Source of the DNA: Prunus persica
Taxonomy: Eukaryota; Streptophyta; Magnoliopsida; Rosales; Rosaceae
Length of the DNA stretch: 64,000 nucleotides
NCBI RefSeq assembly: GCF_000346465.2
Contig: NC_034009.1
Span: 29,880,131 to 29,944,130, forward strand
Reading direction: 5' to 3'
The translations under genes and the position numbers were made by a program. Numbering within the stretch: position 1 is the stretch's first letter; the number at the start of each line of letters is the position of its first letter. The notes below the pieces were generated by a model. It was not told the origin of the DNA, did no database searches, and saw nothing but the letters and a program-made list of their open reading frames with translations. Positions 1 through 12,062 of the stretch are shown one piece after another.

Positions 1-12
1 AGTTTTTCTATT

Positions 13-895
13 TAAACCCCACACTTCTCTTTGTTCACCCATGTTCTTAGTTCACCCCAACTTCTAATTCAAAATTTCACAATTTCTAAGAAAACCCCAC
101 TATCTTCCCAAACTACCCTCAGATTAAGTATTAATTTACACACACCCCATACACCCCACTTAACCCTCGGATTGATCTAATAACTTATTAAGTTCCTATT
201 TCGTCAGTTTTGTAGTTTGCCCAATTCAATTGCAAAAGAACCCACCTTTACAAACCCCACAATTTCTGGGAAATTTGGAAAAAGGAATTGGAACCCACCT
301 CCTATACCCCAAAGAACAATTCCTGAACCCAAAGGCAGGACCTTGATTTTTTAATGTTTCAAACAGCCATCTAATTGACTCTGACTGGGCTAAGCTCAAT
401 TCCTTGTCCAATGGTCTAATTGCTTTCAGAGTGAAACATATACTGCTAAAGATTTAAGCAGGACTATGTTCTTTCCCTTGAGTTTTTCAATTGGGTTGCA
501 GCTCAAAACCCCCGTTAAGGGACATGGAAGCTCCGTGCCCAGCAGATTGGGGTGTTTCCCAATTTCCCATTTTATCAATCTCCCAAAACTTAAATCAATT
601 CACGAACCAAAACCCTCAAATCCCAATTTCTCATTGTTTAAGCAGCTGGACCATGATGATGTATTAGCTGGTGACAGTCCTCTGGATTTGATGGACAAGG
701 CGGTGGGGAGTAGGAGGGGTGGTGCGCGGTGGGATATTGAGCCATGCACTTGAACTTGTTTTCGGTGGGGTGTGTATAGATGTATTAGGGTTAAATATTA
801 AGTTGGATGATCTTTTTTGTCTTTTTACACAATAATAAAACTTAACAGCTTAATGATTTAAATATTGGGGTGAACAAAGAGAAGTGTGGGGTTTA
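13..895. mobile_element. Non-autonomous TIR DNA transposon (MITE-like) in ILP1 intron
   Basis: A perfect 28-bp terminal inverted repeat is visible: positions 13-40 begin TAAACCCCACACTTCTC and positions 868-895 are its reverse complement. Inside this, a weaker echo of the ends recurs (CACACACCCCATACACCCC near 140 and GGTGGGGTGTGTATA near 758). There is no transposase; the two ORFs inside (226-411 and 466-753) resemble nothing I know. It lies in the last visible intron of the minus-strand ILP1 gene. I could not find a convincing target-site duplication; only 12 bases precede the left end in this window, so the superfamily stays open. Confidence 0.7.
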
Positions 896-1462
896 ACATA
901 AAAGGGAACTGACAGGGAAGGGGGGAGGGAGTTGGTTACAATGCAACAACATTTTAAGCTAGCCATACTAACAAAATACAATTAGATTTGACAGTTCTAA
1001 GGCTTCTAAATAAAGAAGTTTGCTATGTTATAAAGGGAATGTAGAGTTGGTCTATGATAAACGTGATGTTCAACTCAACTAGTGTTACAATTTTTGTTAA
1101 CCTCTGCAATACCCTGGATGCAAATGTAGGGAAGACCTTCAACAAGGTGAGGGAGGAGAAGAATGGAAGGAAAGGAGAAGGCTACATCTGTTACCAATTT
1201 CAAGCACCAGATTAACTGGGGTTAAACTTAAAACCTCACATCCTTAAAATCATCAGTTGAAGTCAAGAATGCATAACAGACATGGGACACAGAAGTAACT
1301 ATTTCAGAAACAGATTATCATCCTTAACATTCACACAGTTAATAATAGTAAGCAAACTCATGCAAGGAAGTTTACTGTGTTAGTTGAAAGTGCAACAGGG
1401 GATATTTTGAATGGCAGGAAATTCAATATTATTAAAACACTATCGTCATTAGCAATACCTAC

Positions 1463-4400
1463 CGGTCCCCTGTGACATTTGAGCCTGCCCACACCCCAGA
1501 TAGAGAAGCAACAATCCTTTCAGTTCTTGTAATTGCATCATGAACATTTGCAGCAATGCTTCGAACATGAGGTAGAACTTTGCCACATAAGAGTTCCTCA
1601 ATAGCAAGCTTCTCTAGAACTGGAAAAGCAAGGATTTCTTTCCACAAGCAGATGTTTTTCATCAAACGAACAGACAAACCGAATCGATATGCTGCAATCC
1701 GTGCTGCATTTGGCACCGCTGTCAATACAAGTGGGCTCCATGTTGGGACCTATAAATTGGAAATGATGAAGAAAAAAAAGAAACGATATCAACTCAGTTA
1801 CAATCTAGAGTTGACAGGTAGATAATTAAAACATAAGTTAGATAGCATTAATACTTCAATTGCATAAAACATAAATACACCACTTGCATAAATTAAATAC
1901 ATAATGCAAAAATATGTCAATAGACACATATCAGTCCATATGCCTGCTTTAATGTCTTAAAACTTAGTTTGATAATCCAAAAGTTATACCGTAAGATTGG
2001 TGACAGCATCAGCCAGACGCGTACGAATAGCAACCAACAAATCTGCAAGAGCCTCACTAGAAGGCGGAACATAATCTGTTACCACACTTGTGGCAGCAAC
2101 TGCATTCTTTGTCTCTCGTGTACTGAGAATGTCCCAGCAGTGAACAACTTGGTGAAGCAAAATGGGCAATGCAACCTTTTCCACCAGATCAGGGACAAGG
2201 TTAGCATCAGCATCATCTGGTGCAAAATCACTTCCATCCTCCGGTAAGTTATAGTCCGCTAACAATGAATGCCTGAACAGGGAAAAGAGCTTATTAGAAA
2301 GATGGAACAAAGCAGCAGCACTACATCAGTGTGTGCTTTTATAAAAGATGTATTATGGCTATTGCCTCAACCAAGCAACCGAGCAACCAAGCAGGCTACA
2401 CCCAACAAGAGAAGCAAGTCTGTATAGAAGGTGTGAAATATTTTCCACTTCAAATTTATGCACAAGTACCAGCTCATATTTAGAAAATCTGTTTTTTCAC
2501 GGAGAGGATCCCACTTCACAAGCTCCAGCCTTACATATGGAGAAAATATAGCAGGAGCACTTAATGACATGTAAGCATCACGGTAGCTGGATGCATAGTC
2601 TGTCTTCCATTCTTCAAACCTTTCTTTGACCAATGAAAGTTTGGAATATTCCTCGGCTGCATCACTGAAAACTTGAGCAGCAGTCTCGAGTACTAACTGG
2701 CGGTGTTTGTGATATGCATTACTCTCACTGTCACTCTCATCGGTGCTTGATTCTCCTTCTATTGTTCGATGGGTACTGTCCACTTCCATGGATGACAGTC
2801 TCTTAGATTCGTACCTTCTTTTCCTGTGTTGATGAGCCTCGGACCTTCCTTTCATATCCCTACGTTTCTGAAGGTTCATATCTCTACCAAATTCATCTAA
2901 TTTCACTGGTAGATTTGTTTGTTCCCTCTCAGCAGTAGTTGCAGCTTGTGCTGCACTTTTAGCAGCTGCAATTATTTCAGCACTGCTACCTTCTTTACTG
3001 AAGATAGACATTGCTGCTTTTACAGCTGCTTCTACTTCCATCATTTCATCATCATCCGCACTTCTTCTTTCCAAAGTAGCAGATGCACGTTGTTCATGAA
3101 TTTTCTGCATTTCCTCTTCAAGCTCTTCTATCAAAGGAGCTTTAACCTGAAAATGAAGAATTACAGCAAAAGAAGATTAGTTCTGGTCAAATGATGTCCA
3201 TATTGGGATTAAAAATTGAAAACAAAAGAAGAAACATAAAGTAGTTTTTAAACTGAAAGTAATATGGCACTACCAATTCAAAAAAGAAACATAAACAATA
3301 TAAACTCCCCATGTATATCATACACTACCAATTTCCATTCCTCTTGTCTGTTTAAAAACCATAATCACCTTTCCTACGAACTTATACATATGTGTAAATG
3401 GGAAGGAAGAGAGGGGAGGGGGGGAATGATAATTCATGTTGTTATTTTGCAAATAGCATACCTGCAAAAAGTTACATAAGACAGAAACAAAGTCACGAAG
3501 CTTTTGCGTGAACTTATACTTCTCATCAGCAGCAGACAGAGACTTCTCGAGAGCAGTAATATTCAATAGTGAGGAAGACAAATTTTCATCAGTCTTAGTT
3601 AGTGACAACATGGTTCTGCCATGACTTTCCTGAGAGTTTAAAAAAAAAAGAGAGGAGCAAATCATATGAATCAGAAAACATATTCTGAGTGTACAGTCAT
3701 ACATATGCATATGCTATAAACGCCCCAAAAAATGTGGATATATCAAGTCAGAAATGAGTTACCGACACTGGCAGATTCTTTTGTTTCCAAAAGTATGGTT
3801 TGCATATTCAGCTATGTATTTTTAATGTCAAATCCCAAAAAAGCTGTTGGAAAGTGACAAATCTTTATTCTACACATAGCTTAAAAACATAACTAGTGAG
3901 CAGAAATTGACGTCGAGAGTAGAAGCCAATATTTCTTTCCACTATTAATTCCCATGAGACCTTGAAATGTCACTAACATAAAAAATTTCAATTTAAAAAA
4001 AAAAATTCATTTTTGACAAGAAGAGCAGCATTTCATACCTTAAGCTTCATCACATTTTCCTCCAAAGCTTTCTTAGCAATCTCAGCTTGCGCCTTTATCG
4101 ACATCACATTAGAACCTTGTGATGCTCCAATGGCCCCTCCTATACTTGGCCCAACAGGCACGCTCTGTACTGAACTATACCCCGCCATTGCGGAGTAAGT
4201 AGCCTTCGGTTGGGGCACACTCTGAACCACAGGAGCACTAGTGCTGACCACGCCTATACTAGAACCATCATCCATCCTTTTTCCCAACCCTTTCCTGAAC
4301 TGCTCTTCTTCCCAAATCTTCTCTTCCTCGTCTTCATCCTCATCACGGTCGATGCTTTTTTGCCTCAATACAGCATCCGCTGCCCTATCATCAACATCCT

Positions 4401-5241
4401 CAAACACACCCTTTTTAGAACCCTCCATATTATCCCCAAATATCGCGATTCGACCTCGAAACTCGGGCTCCTCATCGCTCAACCCTTCAGCAGCGCCATG
4501 ATTACTCCCTGAATCCAATGAAATAAAATCCGGGGCCGCCGCCCTCGATTTTCTGAGCCGTTCCCTCTTCGCCCGAATCGCATTTATGGTGGCTTGATCA
4601 GGAAACAACCCAGATGAGCCCTTTGCCTTGTCAATTCCCATCGAGGCCAATCGGGCCTCGGCGTCGTCCTTGTCCCTCCTAAACAAACTAGCCCTTTCCT
4701 TCTCTTGCTCTTCATCGTTGTCGGAGTCCAACTCCCGGGCTTCTCTCAACGTATCGGAGATTGTGCCGGTGGGTTTAACAAGGCCCTTTAAAACAATGGT
4801 GGGTTCGGAGGAGGGTCGAGAGCTGGCCAGGGTTCTCGTGTTCTTCTGGAGCTCACGAAGCGCTTCTTTGGTGTAGGTTCCAGCTTGGGGTTGGACGTTG
4901 GAGGGCAGAGAAGTCGACACAGAAGAGGTATGAGCGAGACGGTCTTTGAGAGCTGTCATCTTGTGGGCTGAAGAGGGCTTGCCGAGACGAGAAGAGGGCT
5001 TATCGGGTTTGGAAGATGAGGAGCGAGATGGGGCTGCGGCGCTTTCTTCGTCGTCGACGAAGCTGAGGAGCTTTGGGGCTTGATTGTGTGGCTTCTTGGG
5101 CTTGGAGGAGGAGGAAGAAGAGGGTTTTGATGAGGATTTGACGGTGGGTATCGTCGCAGGGGTTCCGGTGTCGTTTGGGTCGTCGTTTTTGTCGTCATCG
5201 TCGTCGGCACGGCGGCGGAAGTTTCTGGCTCTGCTGCTCAT
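1463..5241 (-). CDS. ILP1: ILP1 / GC-rich-sequence DNA-binding factor-like protein (PAXBP1/GCFC family), 3' partial
   Basis: Five exons on the minus strand, all in frame: 5241-4039, 3629-3462, 3146-2470, 2272-1990, 1749-1463. Together they code about 872 residues; the last exon (roughly 60 residues by family length) must lie left of the window. The N-terminus is low-complexity and acidic (FRRRADDDDDKNDD, Ser runs), then come the charged GCFC region and the conserved C-terminal part (LVEKVALPILLHQVVHCWDI, near residues 705-725). In Arabidopsis, ILP1 is a nuclear protein first described as a repressor of CYCA2 genes controlling endoreduplication. It was later linked with NTR1 in spliceosome disassembly and MIR gene transcription. 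The start is the ATG at 5241, followed by the typical MSSRARNFRRR. The final intron holds a TIR transposon. The gene is divergent from SOG1. Confidence 0.93.
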
Positions 5242-6514
5242 GGTGGTGATTGGGGATTTCGCAGTATTCGAACGGAGAAGAGAGTGGGAAAGCGACGAAG
5301 GGGAATTTGGGATTAATTGGGAACAGAAATTGCCGATTCGCTACTTACTTTTACTATTCACTACTTCCTACCCTAGTCTAATCTAGTCATTTTAGCGGAC
5401 CCTAAAAAATATATTGTTTGCTTCTTTTTTTCCTTTTTTCTAAAAATAAAATAGGAGTACCTGTGATATCATATGGATTCCTTTCATATGAATTTTTTGG
5501 GTTTCAATGACAAAATAAATTAGAAATTTTGACAAAGAAGGTAAAGTTTCGTTTTTTTATTTTTAAATATTATATATTTCTGATAAATTAAAAAATAAAT
5601 AGTGTTCACATAGGTGTCATATTGATATAAATAATGCGAACTTAAATAAATTTTCATTGTCCTTCGGCTGAAAGTGAGAATGAACTAAATTAAAATTTCT
5701 ATCGTCCTCACATTAATAGTGAAAGTAGCTAATATTCTCCTAAATTTTTAAACAAATGTACATCATGCTTTATAAATTGCTAGTGCTTGCCATATTTTTT
5801 CTTCCATTGAAGCTAATTGATGGTTGACACATGTGATAAAGAAAACATACTTTCGATCAACAGCTGGTAATGAATGAAGTTAACGCCAAGTCGCCATTTT
5901 CCCCTCTTCGCGCCCTCTTCTTATTACAATTATTGAAACTAGAAAATTAATATAATCTATATATATAAAGCAAAAGGCAGAGAATGGTGAAACATTCAAA
6001 ATACCAGAAAATGCCATTGGTTAATGCAAACATTAAGAATTAAAATTATTAATTAAATGAGGATAATATGGTAAATTCACAATTTTTCATATTAAAAAAA
6101 TTAAAATTAAAAGAAAATTCAGATAATGGATCCTATTTTTATGGAACACAACTATCCATTATCTTTTTTAATTCTAAAATAAATTTAAATTTTTTTAAAA
6201 AAAGCCTCTCGCAGGCACAGAAGCGCGTGCAGAGAGGCTAGTATAATATATTTGTTTGAAGAAAAGAACACGCGGTTTCAATATTCAAAAAATCAAATTT
6301 TAAAAAGAAATCTTTTATTAGTTCTTGCTTTTTTCATAAAATACGAGGTAAATGGGAATAACAAAGTCGAGTTAAATATAAATACCTGAAGTCTTGTTCG
6401 AGTCAATCTGTCGGTCAGTCGAAGTAGACGAAGCGCAGAGAGAGAGAGAAGCAAGTCGGCGGCCTTTGAAGCTCTGAACTCTGAGTTGGGCTTGTTCATC
6501 GTCATCGCTCACCT
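5242..6514. promoter_or_regulatory. Divergent intergenic region between ILP1 and SOG1
   Basis: About 1.27 kb separates the two start codons, so both promoters and 5' leaders lie here. No clear TATA box was identified for either gene. The middle is AT-rich, and 5956-6241 is a Helitron insertion, leaving about 270 bases between the element and the SOG1 ATG. The stretch 6370-6514 is GC-richer with GA runs (near 6437-6451) and is likely the SOG1 leader. Confidence 0.5.
5956..6241 (+). mobile_element. Short non-autonomous Helitron
   Basis: The element starts TCTATATATATAAAGC and ends in CTAG at 6238-6241. It is inserted exactly between an A (5955) and a T (6242), which is the Helitron target. Just before the end is a GC-rich hairpin region: GCAC at 6215-6218 pairs with GTGC at 6227-6230, and GCCTCTC at 6204-6210 is complementary to GAGAGGC at 6232-6238. 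The interior is AT-rich and has no ORF. The 286-bp length and the TC start with a CTRR end fit plant non-autonomous Helitrons. It sits about 270 bp upstream of the SOG1 start codon. Confidence 0.85.
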
Positions 6515-9485
6515 ATGGCTGGGTATGCGCCTCTCTCTGTTGCTATTTTAGTTTGGGCCTGTTTTGGATGACTTTGAAGTTTTTAGCTTTCTATTTTTTG
6601 TTTTAAAATTGTGTGTATATTTATTGATGCTTCTTTCAGATTTATCATGGAATTTTCTGAGTTTTTGATTCAATTTGTTATAGTTTATGTGTTCACCTGA
6701 TCAATGTACCATGAAAAACAGTATCGATTTAGGACATGTAGTATTTTGTCAGTGGACTGAACAGTGGCAATCAATCTGTAAGCTTTAAATGACAGTGGAT
6801 TATCAATTGACAAATGACAATGCTTAAGCGCTGACAAGTATAAACTACTTTCGTTCAGTTGAGAGCCATGATTATTGTTCTGCTGTCATTGTTGAGTGCT
6901 GAGCTATACTCTTAGATCCATAATCTCTTTGTTTTCTTTTTCGTTTTTTGTGGGTATGTGTGTATATTTCATGTATTAATCGTTATGCCCTCAGAGGGTT
7001 TTTATTCTATTTCAAATTGTACCCTTAATTATATTTAGGTGGGAAGGTTGAGAGAGGGATTCATAATAATGTGTAATACATTTATTTTCCAAGAGATGGA
7101 AGAGGCCATGTGCACCTGAGCTAACATAAACAGCCCCTAAATAGTATGAGCTTTGCTGTTTTCTCATCGAGTCAGTGGTCACCTGTATTCACAGTTTGCA
7201 ATGACACACCTCTGTGTGTGTTCTGATAATTTGGGCACTTTTAATACTTTGGTGGCGTATTATGATTGATTAATCTTTCATATTTTGTTTCTTCTCAATC
7301 GTCTTTGTCCTATGCTGGTTATACCTTTATGTATATTTTCAGTGTCCTCCCAGCTTAATTAGAATATCTGGTTTTAATTAAGATGGGTTCAGAGTTTACA
7401 GTATTTTTCTGATCCATGTGTTGGAGCAGCAGATTGTTTCAAGTGTAATCATTTGTGTGATTTATGCAGACCATCATGGTTGGTGGACAAAAATAGAATC
7501 GCCACAAAAATCAAGAGTGCATCTGGAACCTGTGATCCTGAAAGAATTAAATGGCAAAGCAACCCAACTAGAGCTTGTCCAAATTGCCAATATACGATTG
7601 ACAATAGTGATGTAAGATTCTTGTTTTTGTTTTTTCATCCAGATATTACACTTTTAACGTTCATCAATGAAAACCCATCAGTTAGAGAATCTCTTGTTGG
7701 AAAGCATTTCCAACAATTTAGTTAATGAAAGTTTGTTTCTTTTTCTTGGATCTTCTTTTTTAACAAAAGTCGTTTGCAATTTCTCTTTCCAGGTTGCTCA
7801 AGAGTGGCCGGGTTTACCCAAGGGTGTAAAATTTGATCCAACTGATCAAGAGATTATATGGCACTTAATTGCAAAATCTGGTGCAGAGGATTTAAAATCC
7901 CATCCTTTTATTGATGAGTTTATCATAACTGTTGATGATGATGAAGGAATTTGTTGTTCCCATCCTCACAAACTACCAAGTAAGTGGCAAACATTTATTT
8001 TTTGCTTTAATGCTGGTCCTTAATGTTTTATTAGTTGATTCGAAAAATTAAATTTTAGGTGTTAAGCAAGATGGAAGTGCATCCCACTTCTTTCACAGAG
8101 CAATTAAGGCTTACAATACTGGAACCCGAAAGCGCCGAAAAATACATGATGGTGATGGTGATGTTCGCTGGCACAAGACTGGAAGGACTAAACCAGTGAT
8201 GTTGGATGGGGTTCAAAGAGGATGTAAGAAGATTATGGTTCTCTACATGAGCACGGTCGGAGGAGGCAAACCTAAGAAAACCAATTGGGTTATGCATCAA
8301 TATCACCTGGGAACTGAGGAGGATGAGAAGGATGGAGAGTATGTTATATCTAAAATATATTACCAGCAGCAGCAAGTCAAGCAAGCTGATAAAACTGATC
8401 AAGATATTCCTGAAGGTTTTGATCTGGTTATCACAGAAGTAGATCCAGTCACTCCCAAGTCGGTGACTCCTGAACCTCCGCGCACTGAACGAAAGCTTGC
8501 TGATTTTGATTTGGGACAAGATACTCCTGCTACTTCCAGAGATCCCTTTCCTCAGGTATAGTTTGTTTTCTATATTTGATTTTTAGTTTACTTCCAGTTT
8601 TCTGCTAACAGCGCGTCAAGACATATTTATTGTTTGTGTCGAACATACTCAAATTGAAGAGTTAAATATTATACTTTCTGCATTCACATTCTTGCCCTAA
8701 TGGATACTCTCTCCATTAATAGAAAAGGTATGTTGGATGCTGTAATTGGTAGTGGCATGTTTCTAACATATAAGCAAGCTGCCTAAGATTTTTATGATTT
8801 AATGTAAATGATCGAAAGAGATAATGATATGGGCTTATTTTTGTGGCTTCTGTATTCAACTGAAGCATCATGCTGAAGATGAAGTTCATCCTAAGATGGA
8901 CCATGCTGAAGATGAAGTTCATCCTGAGATGGACCATGCTGAAGATGAAGTTCATCCTGAAATTGAAAAGCCTGACCATTATGATCAACACAATGTTGAA
9001 AATGAAGCCGATGAAGTAATAAATAACACTGAAAACAATGCTCAGGAAGATCCAAAATGGTGGGACAGCGAGTCACAGAATCTTCTGGATTCGCAACAAC
9101 TTGTGGAAGGGCTGTCTCTGTGTGATGATCTTCTTCAGAGTCAATCTCCAATTAGGACTGGACATGAAAATGGTGAACCAGCACGGGTCAAACCCCGTCT
9201 TGCGGATTATGCTAAGCTAGGACCAGAGAATTTAAAGAAGGATCTAGAGGAGTGCCAAAATATTGTCCTTGATCCTGCAAATATTATGTTAGAAGATACA
9301 CCTCCAGATTTCCGACTTAGCCAGCTCGTAAGTCACCTTCTCTGCCATTTAATTTTGCTTCTTATTCTTTTAGTCAATTTTTTCTCTTTGCATTTTCTTA
9401 TGGCAATGTATTTCTTCATTCGGTTTTGTAGGAATTCGGGTCACAGGAAAGTTTCCTTTCTTGGGGTGTCAAGTTGGCGGACTGA
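6515..9485 (+). CDS. SOG1: SOG1, NAC-family DNA damage response transcription factor
   Basis: Six coding exons: 6515-6522, 7470-7611, 7793-7979, 8059-8555, 8866-9327, 9432-9485; predicted 449 residues. The first coding exon is only 8 bases (ATGGCTGG), followed by a 947-bp intron; joined, it gives the family start [17 protein letters not shown] Cys-rich segment (ACPNCQ) is followed by the NAC domain (about residues 51-215: [36 protein letters not shown]). The C-terminus has five SQ motifs (ESQ, DSQ, QSQ, LSQ, GSQ), which in Arabidopsis SOG1 are the sites phosphorylated by ATM after DNA breaks. SOG1 is a nuclear activator of repair, cell-cycle arrest and endoreduplication genes. Exon 5 holds a three-fold repeat of 11 residues between the NAC domain and the SQ region. 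The start and all splice phases agree. Confidence 0.95.
8869..8967 (+). repeat. In-frame 33-bp tandem triplication in SOG1 exon 5
   Basis: Three head-to-tail copies at 8869-8901, 8902-8934 and 8935-8967 encode [22 protein letters not shown] and [11 protein letters not shown]. Copies differ by only a few bases, so the expansion is recent. It lies in the acidic linker between the NAC domain and the SQ cluster. Confidence 0.95.
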
Positions 9486-10141
9486 ATATGGTTTGGGCTT
9501 TCTAGTGTTGAGTATGGTTGCATGGTGGTAAATATTTTGTAGCTACATTTTGATTTAACTTTGCCTGTCAAATCATCTGCAGGTTCTGAGATCTAACCTT
9601 TTGCCAAACAGCTTGAATCGTGATATCTGGTGTGAAAAGACTCTTTGTAACTGTAATTCACCGATATTTTGGGTTTGAGCATTGATCAAACTTACACTTC
9701 TGCTCTCTTTAAGCTTCAAGCTGAAATGCAGTTGTTTTATCTGGTTTGCTTTGTATCTTTGGATTGGAAACATTGACATCCAAATATATAAACCTATTAA
9801 TTCTCTTATTCACCAGGCTTAATTTTAGTTGCTGCTTCGAGCAAAGTGCTTATGTAGTGAATTGCTTTTCAAAGACGTGAGCAGGACATTTTACTTAATG
9901 TTGAACATATAAAATGGAAATTATAATGGATTTTGAACTACAGAAAAAGCGCAAGAAAAAAAAAACTAAAAGTACATAAACGTGTGGACCAGCAAATTAT
10001 TGGAAACTTTATGCCAAGGAAAGCACTAGTGAATTGCTGACATGTAATAAAATGAGAAGCACAGCTTGGACCAATAAGACATTGATCAACTTAGAGGGCT
10101 TTATAGAACAAGCAATTTGGCTTTGAAAATGGCTTGAGAGA

Positions 10142-10475
10142 CCACTGGACCTAGCCTGCTGAATTAATCACTTTTGAGGTTCCAAGTGCTTGTTGATGAG
10201 CAGGCATGATCTTGCTTGGTGGGGAAGGCAGATTAAGACCTAGCCTAGCGCCACTGGACCTTGCCTGCTTATGAATTAATCACTTTTGAGGTTCCAAGTG
10301 CTTGTTGATGAGCAGGCATGATCTTGCTGGGTGGGGAAGGCAGATTAAGACCTAGCCTAGCGCCACTGGACCTAGCCTGCTTATGAATTAATCACTTTTG
10401 AGGTTCCAAGTGCTTGTTGATGAGGAGGCATGATCTTGATTGGTGGGGAAGGCAGATTAAGACCTAGCCTAGCAA
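10142..10475. repeat. Tandem repeat, about 112 bp x 3
   Basis: Three near-identical units begin at CCACTGGACC (10142, 10251 and 10363). Each unit contains GAATTAATCACTTTTGAGG, TGCTTGTTGATGAG and GGGGAAGGCAGATTAAGACC. The first unit is 3 bases shorter (GCTGAATT against GCTTATGAATT). The units are followed by a GC-richer tail with related words (CCTAGCCTAGC) up to about 10470. No coding potential was recognised. Confidence 0.93.
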
Positions 10476-11531
10476 GCAGCCTTGCTGGTGGCCTGGTAAG
10501 CATGTTGTAGGGTAAGTATCCTTGTTGGAAAGTAGGGCACCCACCCTTGTTGTATTAGCAAGACCTACCTAAAGCTCTTCTCCTTAGCACAATATAAACT
10601 TGGAAACGTACCCTTTTGTGTTGCAAAAGCGTCCGCTGCCGCCGGGCCTTGGTCTTCCCTTTTGATGCCTTGATGCGGATGCGGCTAAAGAGTAGACACA
10701 GAGGGCCACAGCACCCTGGCAAATTTTTTTTTTTTTTTGGCTCCAACTGAAGAAATGCCACTAAAAAATTCTTGAATTATTTTGAAGCTAAATTAGTTTA
10801 CGATTCAATCTTAATTAATCACTAGTTTGAATAAAACATTAAGAATATGTTGCTAATGATTGTAATTACCTGACCTCAACTGCTAACAATATGTGTATAC
10901 ATGCTATGCAGTTAGGGGTCTTAGAGATGAGATTCAGCAACCTGGTTGGCACCCGGCACAACATAATCTTCTATCCTATATCGTATATTTATATCATATA
11001 GAGTTAATAGGCCACCTTCTTAATATTGGGGACACACCAGGACCCATCTTTCTCCAATAATCCCAAAGAATGTAAGTAAACTCTAAGTCAACATGATTAA
11101 TTAAATGATAACTATGCCAAGACACTAAACTTTCTCCCTTCCATAATCCACCCACATCCTAACAAGGAATTGAGTGTAATCACCGATCAATCATGATTAG
11201 TTATCATAATTAGCATTTCAGTGACGCCCACTAGTACTAAAGTGTCATTGATGAGTATGAGACCTGAAATTGAAGTACGCACTCACACGGTATTAACGCT
11301 AATATCATCCTAAGTAATTTGTTTATAATCCTACAAAGAAAACAGCAAAAGGGTATTGGAGAATCTTCTTCATCTTTATGATTGATGATGAAGCTGCATA
11401 CTTATCCATATTAAATGTTGATGTGGATGGGTAATTGGATATAATGCATATCATCTATGTTAAACTTGCACTTATTATGATGAGTAACATTTTCATTATT
11501 GGGGAACAGGGGATGTGCCAAGTGTGGACCA

Positions 11532-12026
11532 CACGTGGGCCGCATGTTTGATTAGAATAGAATCGGTTGTGTGGTGGGGTTGAAGATTGGGGAGGCGCAC
11601 GTGGGCATGATAAGGCTGCTTTGACCCAATTGCTTTCTGTCGGGGACCTCTGGGCTTTTTTTTTTATAGCCAAAATAGCCCAAAAGAGAAGAGAGAGCCT
11701 AAAATACCGCGGAAAAGCTATAATAAGGAGTTTAAAATGAATAGTTTATTTGAGGTGTTCAATCTCACTATTAACAAATATGAGGAAATCAATGAACTTA
11801 AACATTTTAAGTGGTTTGATGATTGATGATGCAAATAAGCTCTTTACTCTAAACTTCTCATTGTAGAAGCTCTCGAAATCCTGAAAGCCTCCCTCTGTGA
11901 GGAGAAATTTTTTCGTCTTCCTGTTTAGTTTTCCTGTTTTCTTATTTATCTTCTCATGTTATTTGTTAAAGAGGATACAAATAAGAAAAGAGACAATTAA
12001 ACGGAAGTAAGGAAGTACTTCTCAAA

Positions 12027-12062
<36 letters not shown>

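Noticed and set aside
226..753. Two small frames inside the TIR element in ILP1
   Set aside because: No transposase or other motif; they lie within a non-autonomous element and an intron.
10180..10440. GAGCAGGCATGATCTTG in each tandem unit resembles part of miR167
   Set aside because: Only the CATGATCT core fits; no hairpin partner was found, and it recurs because the unit repeats.
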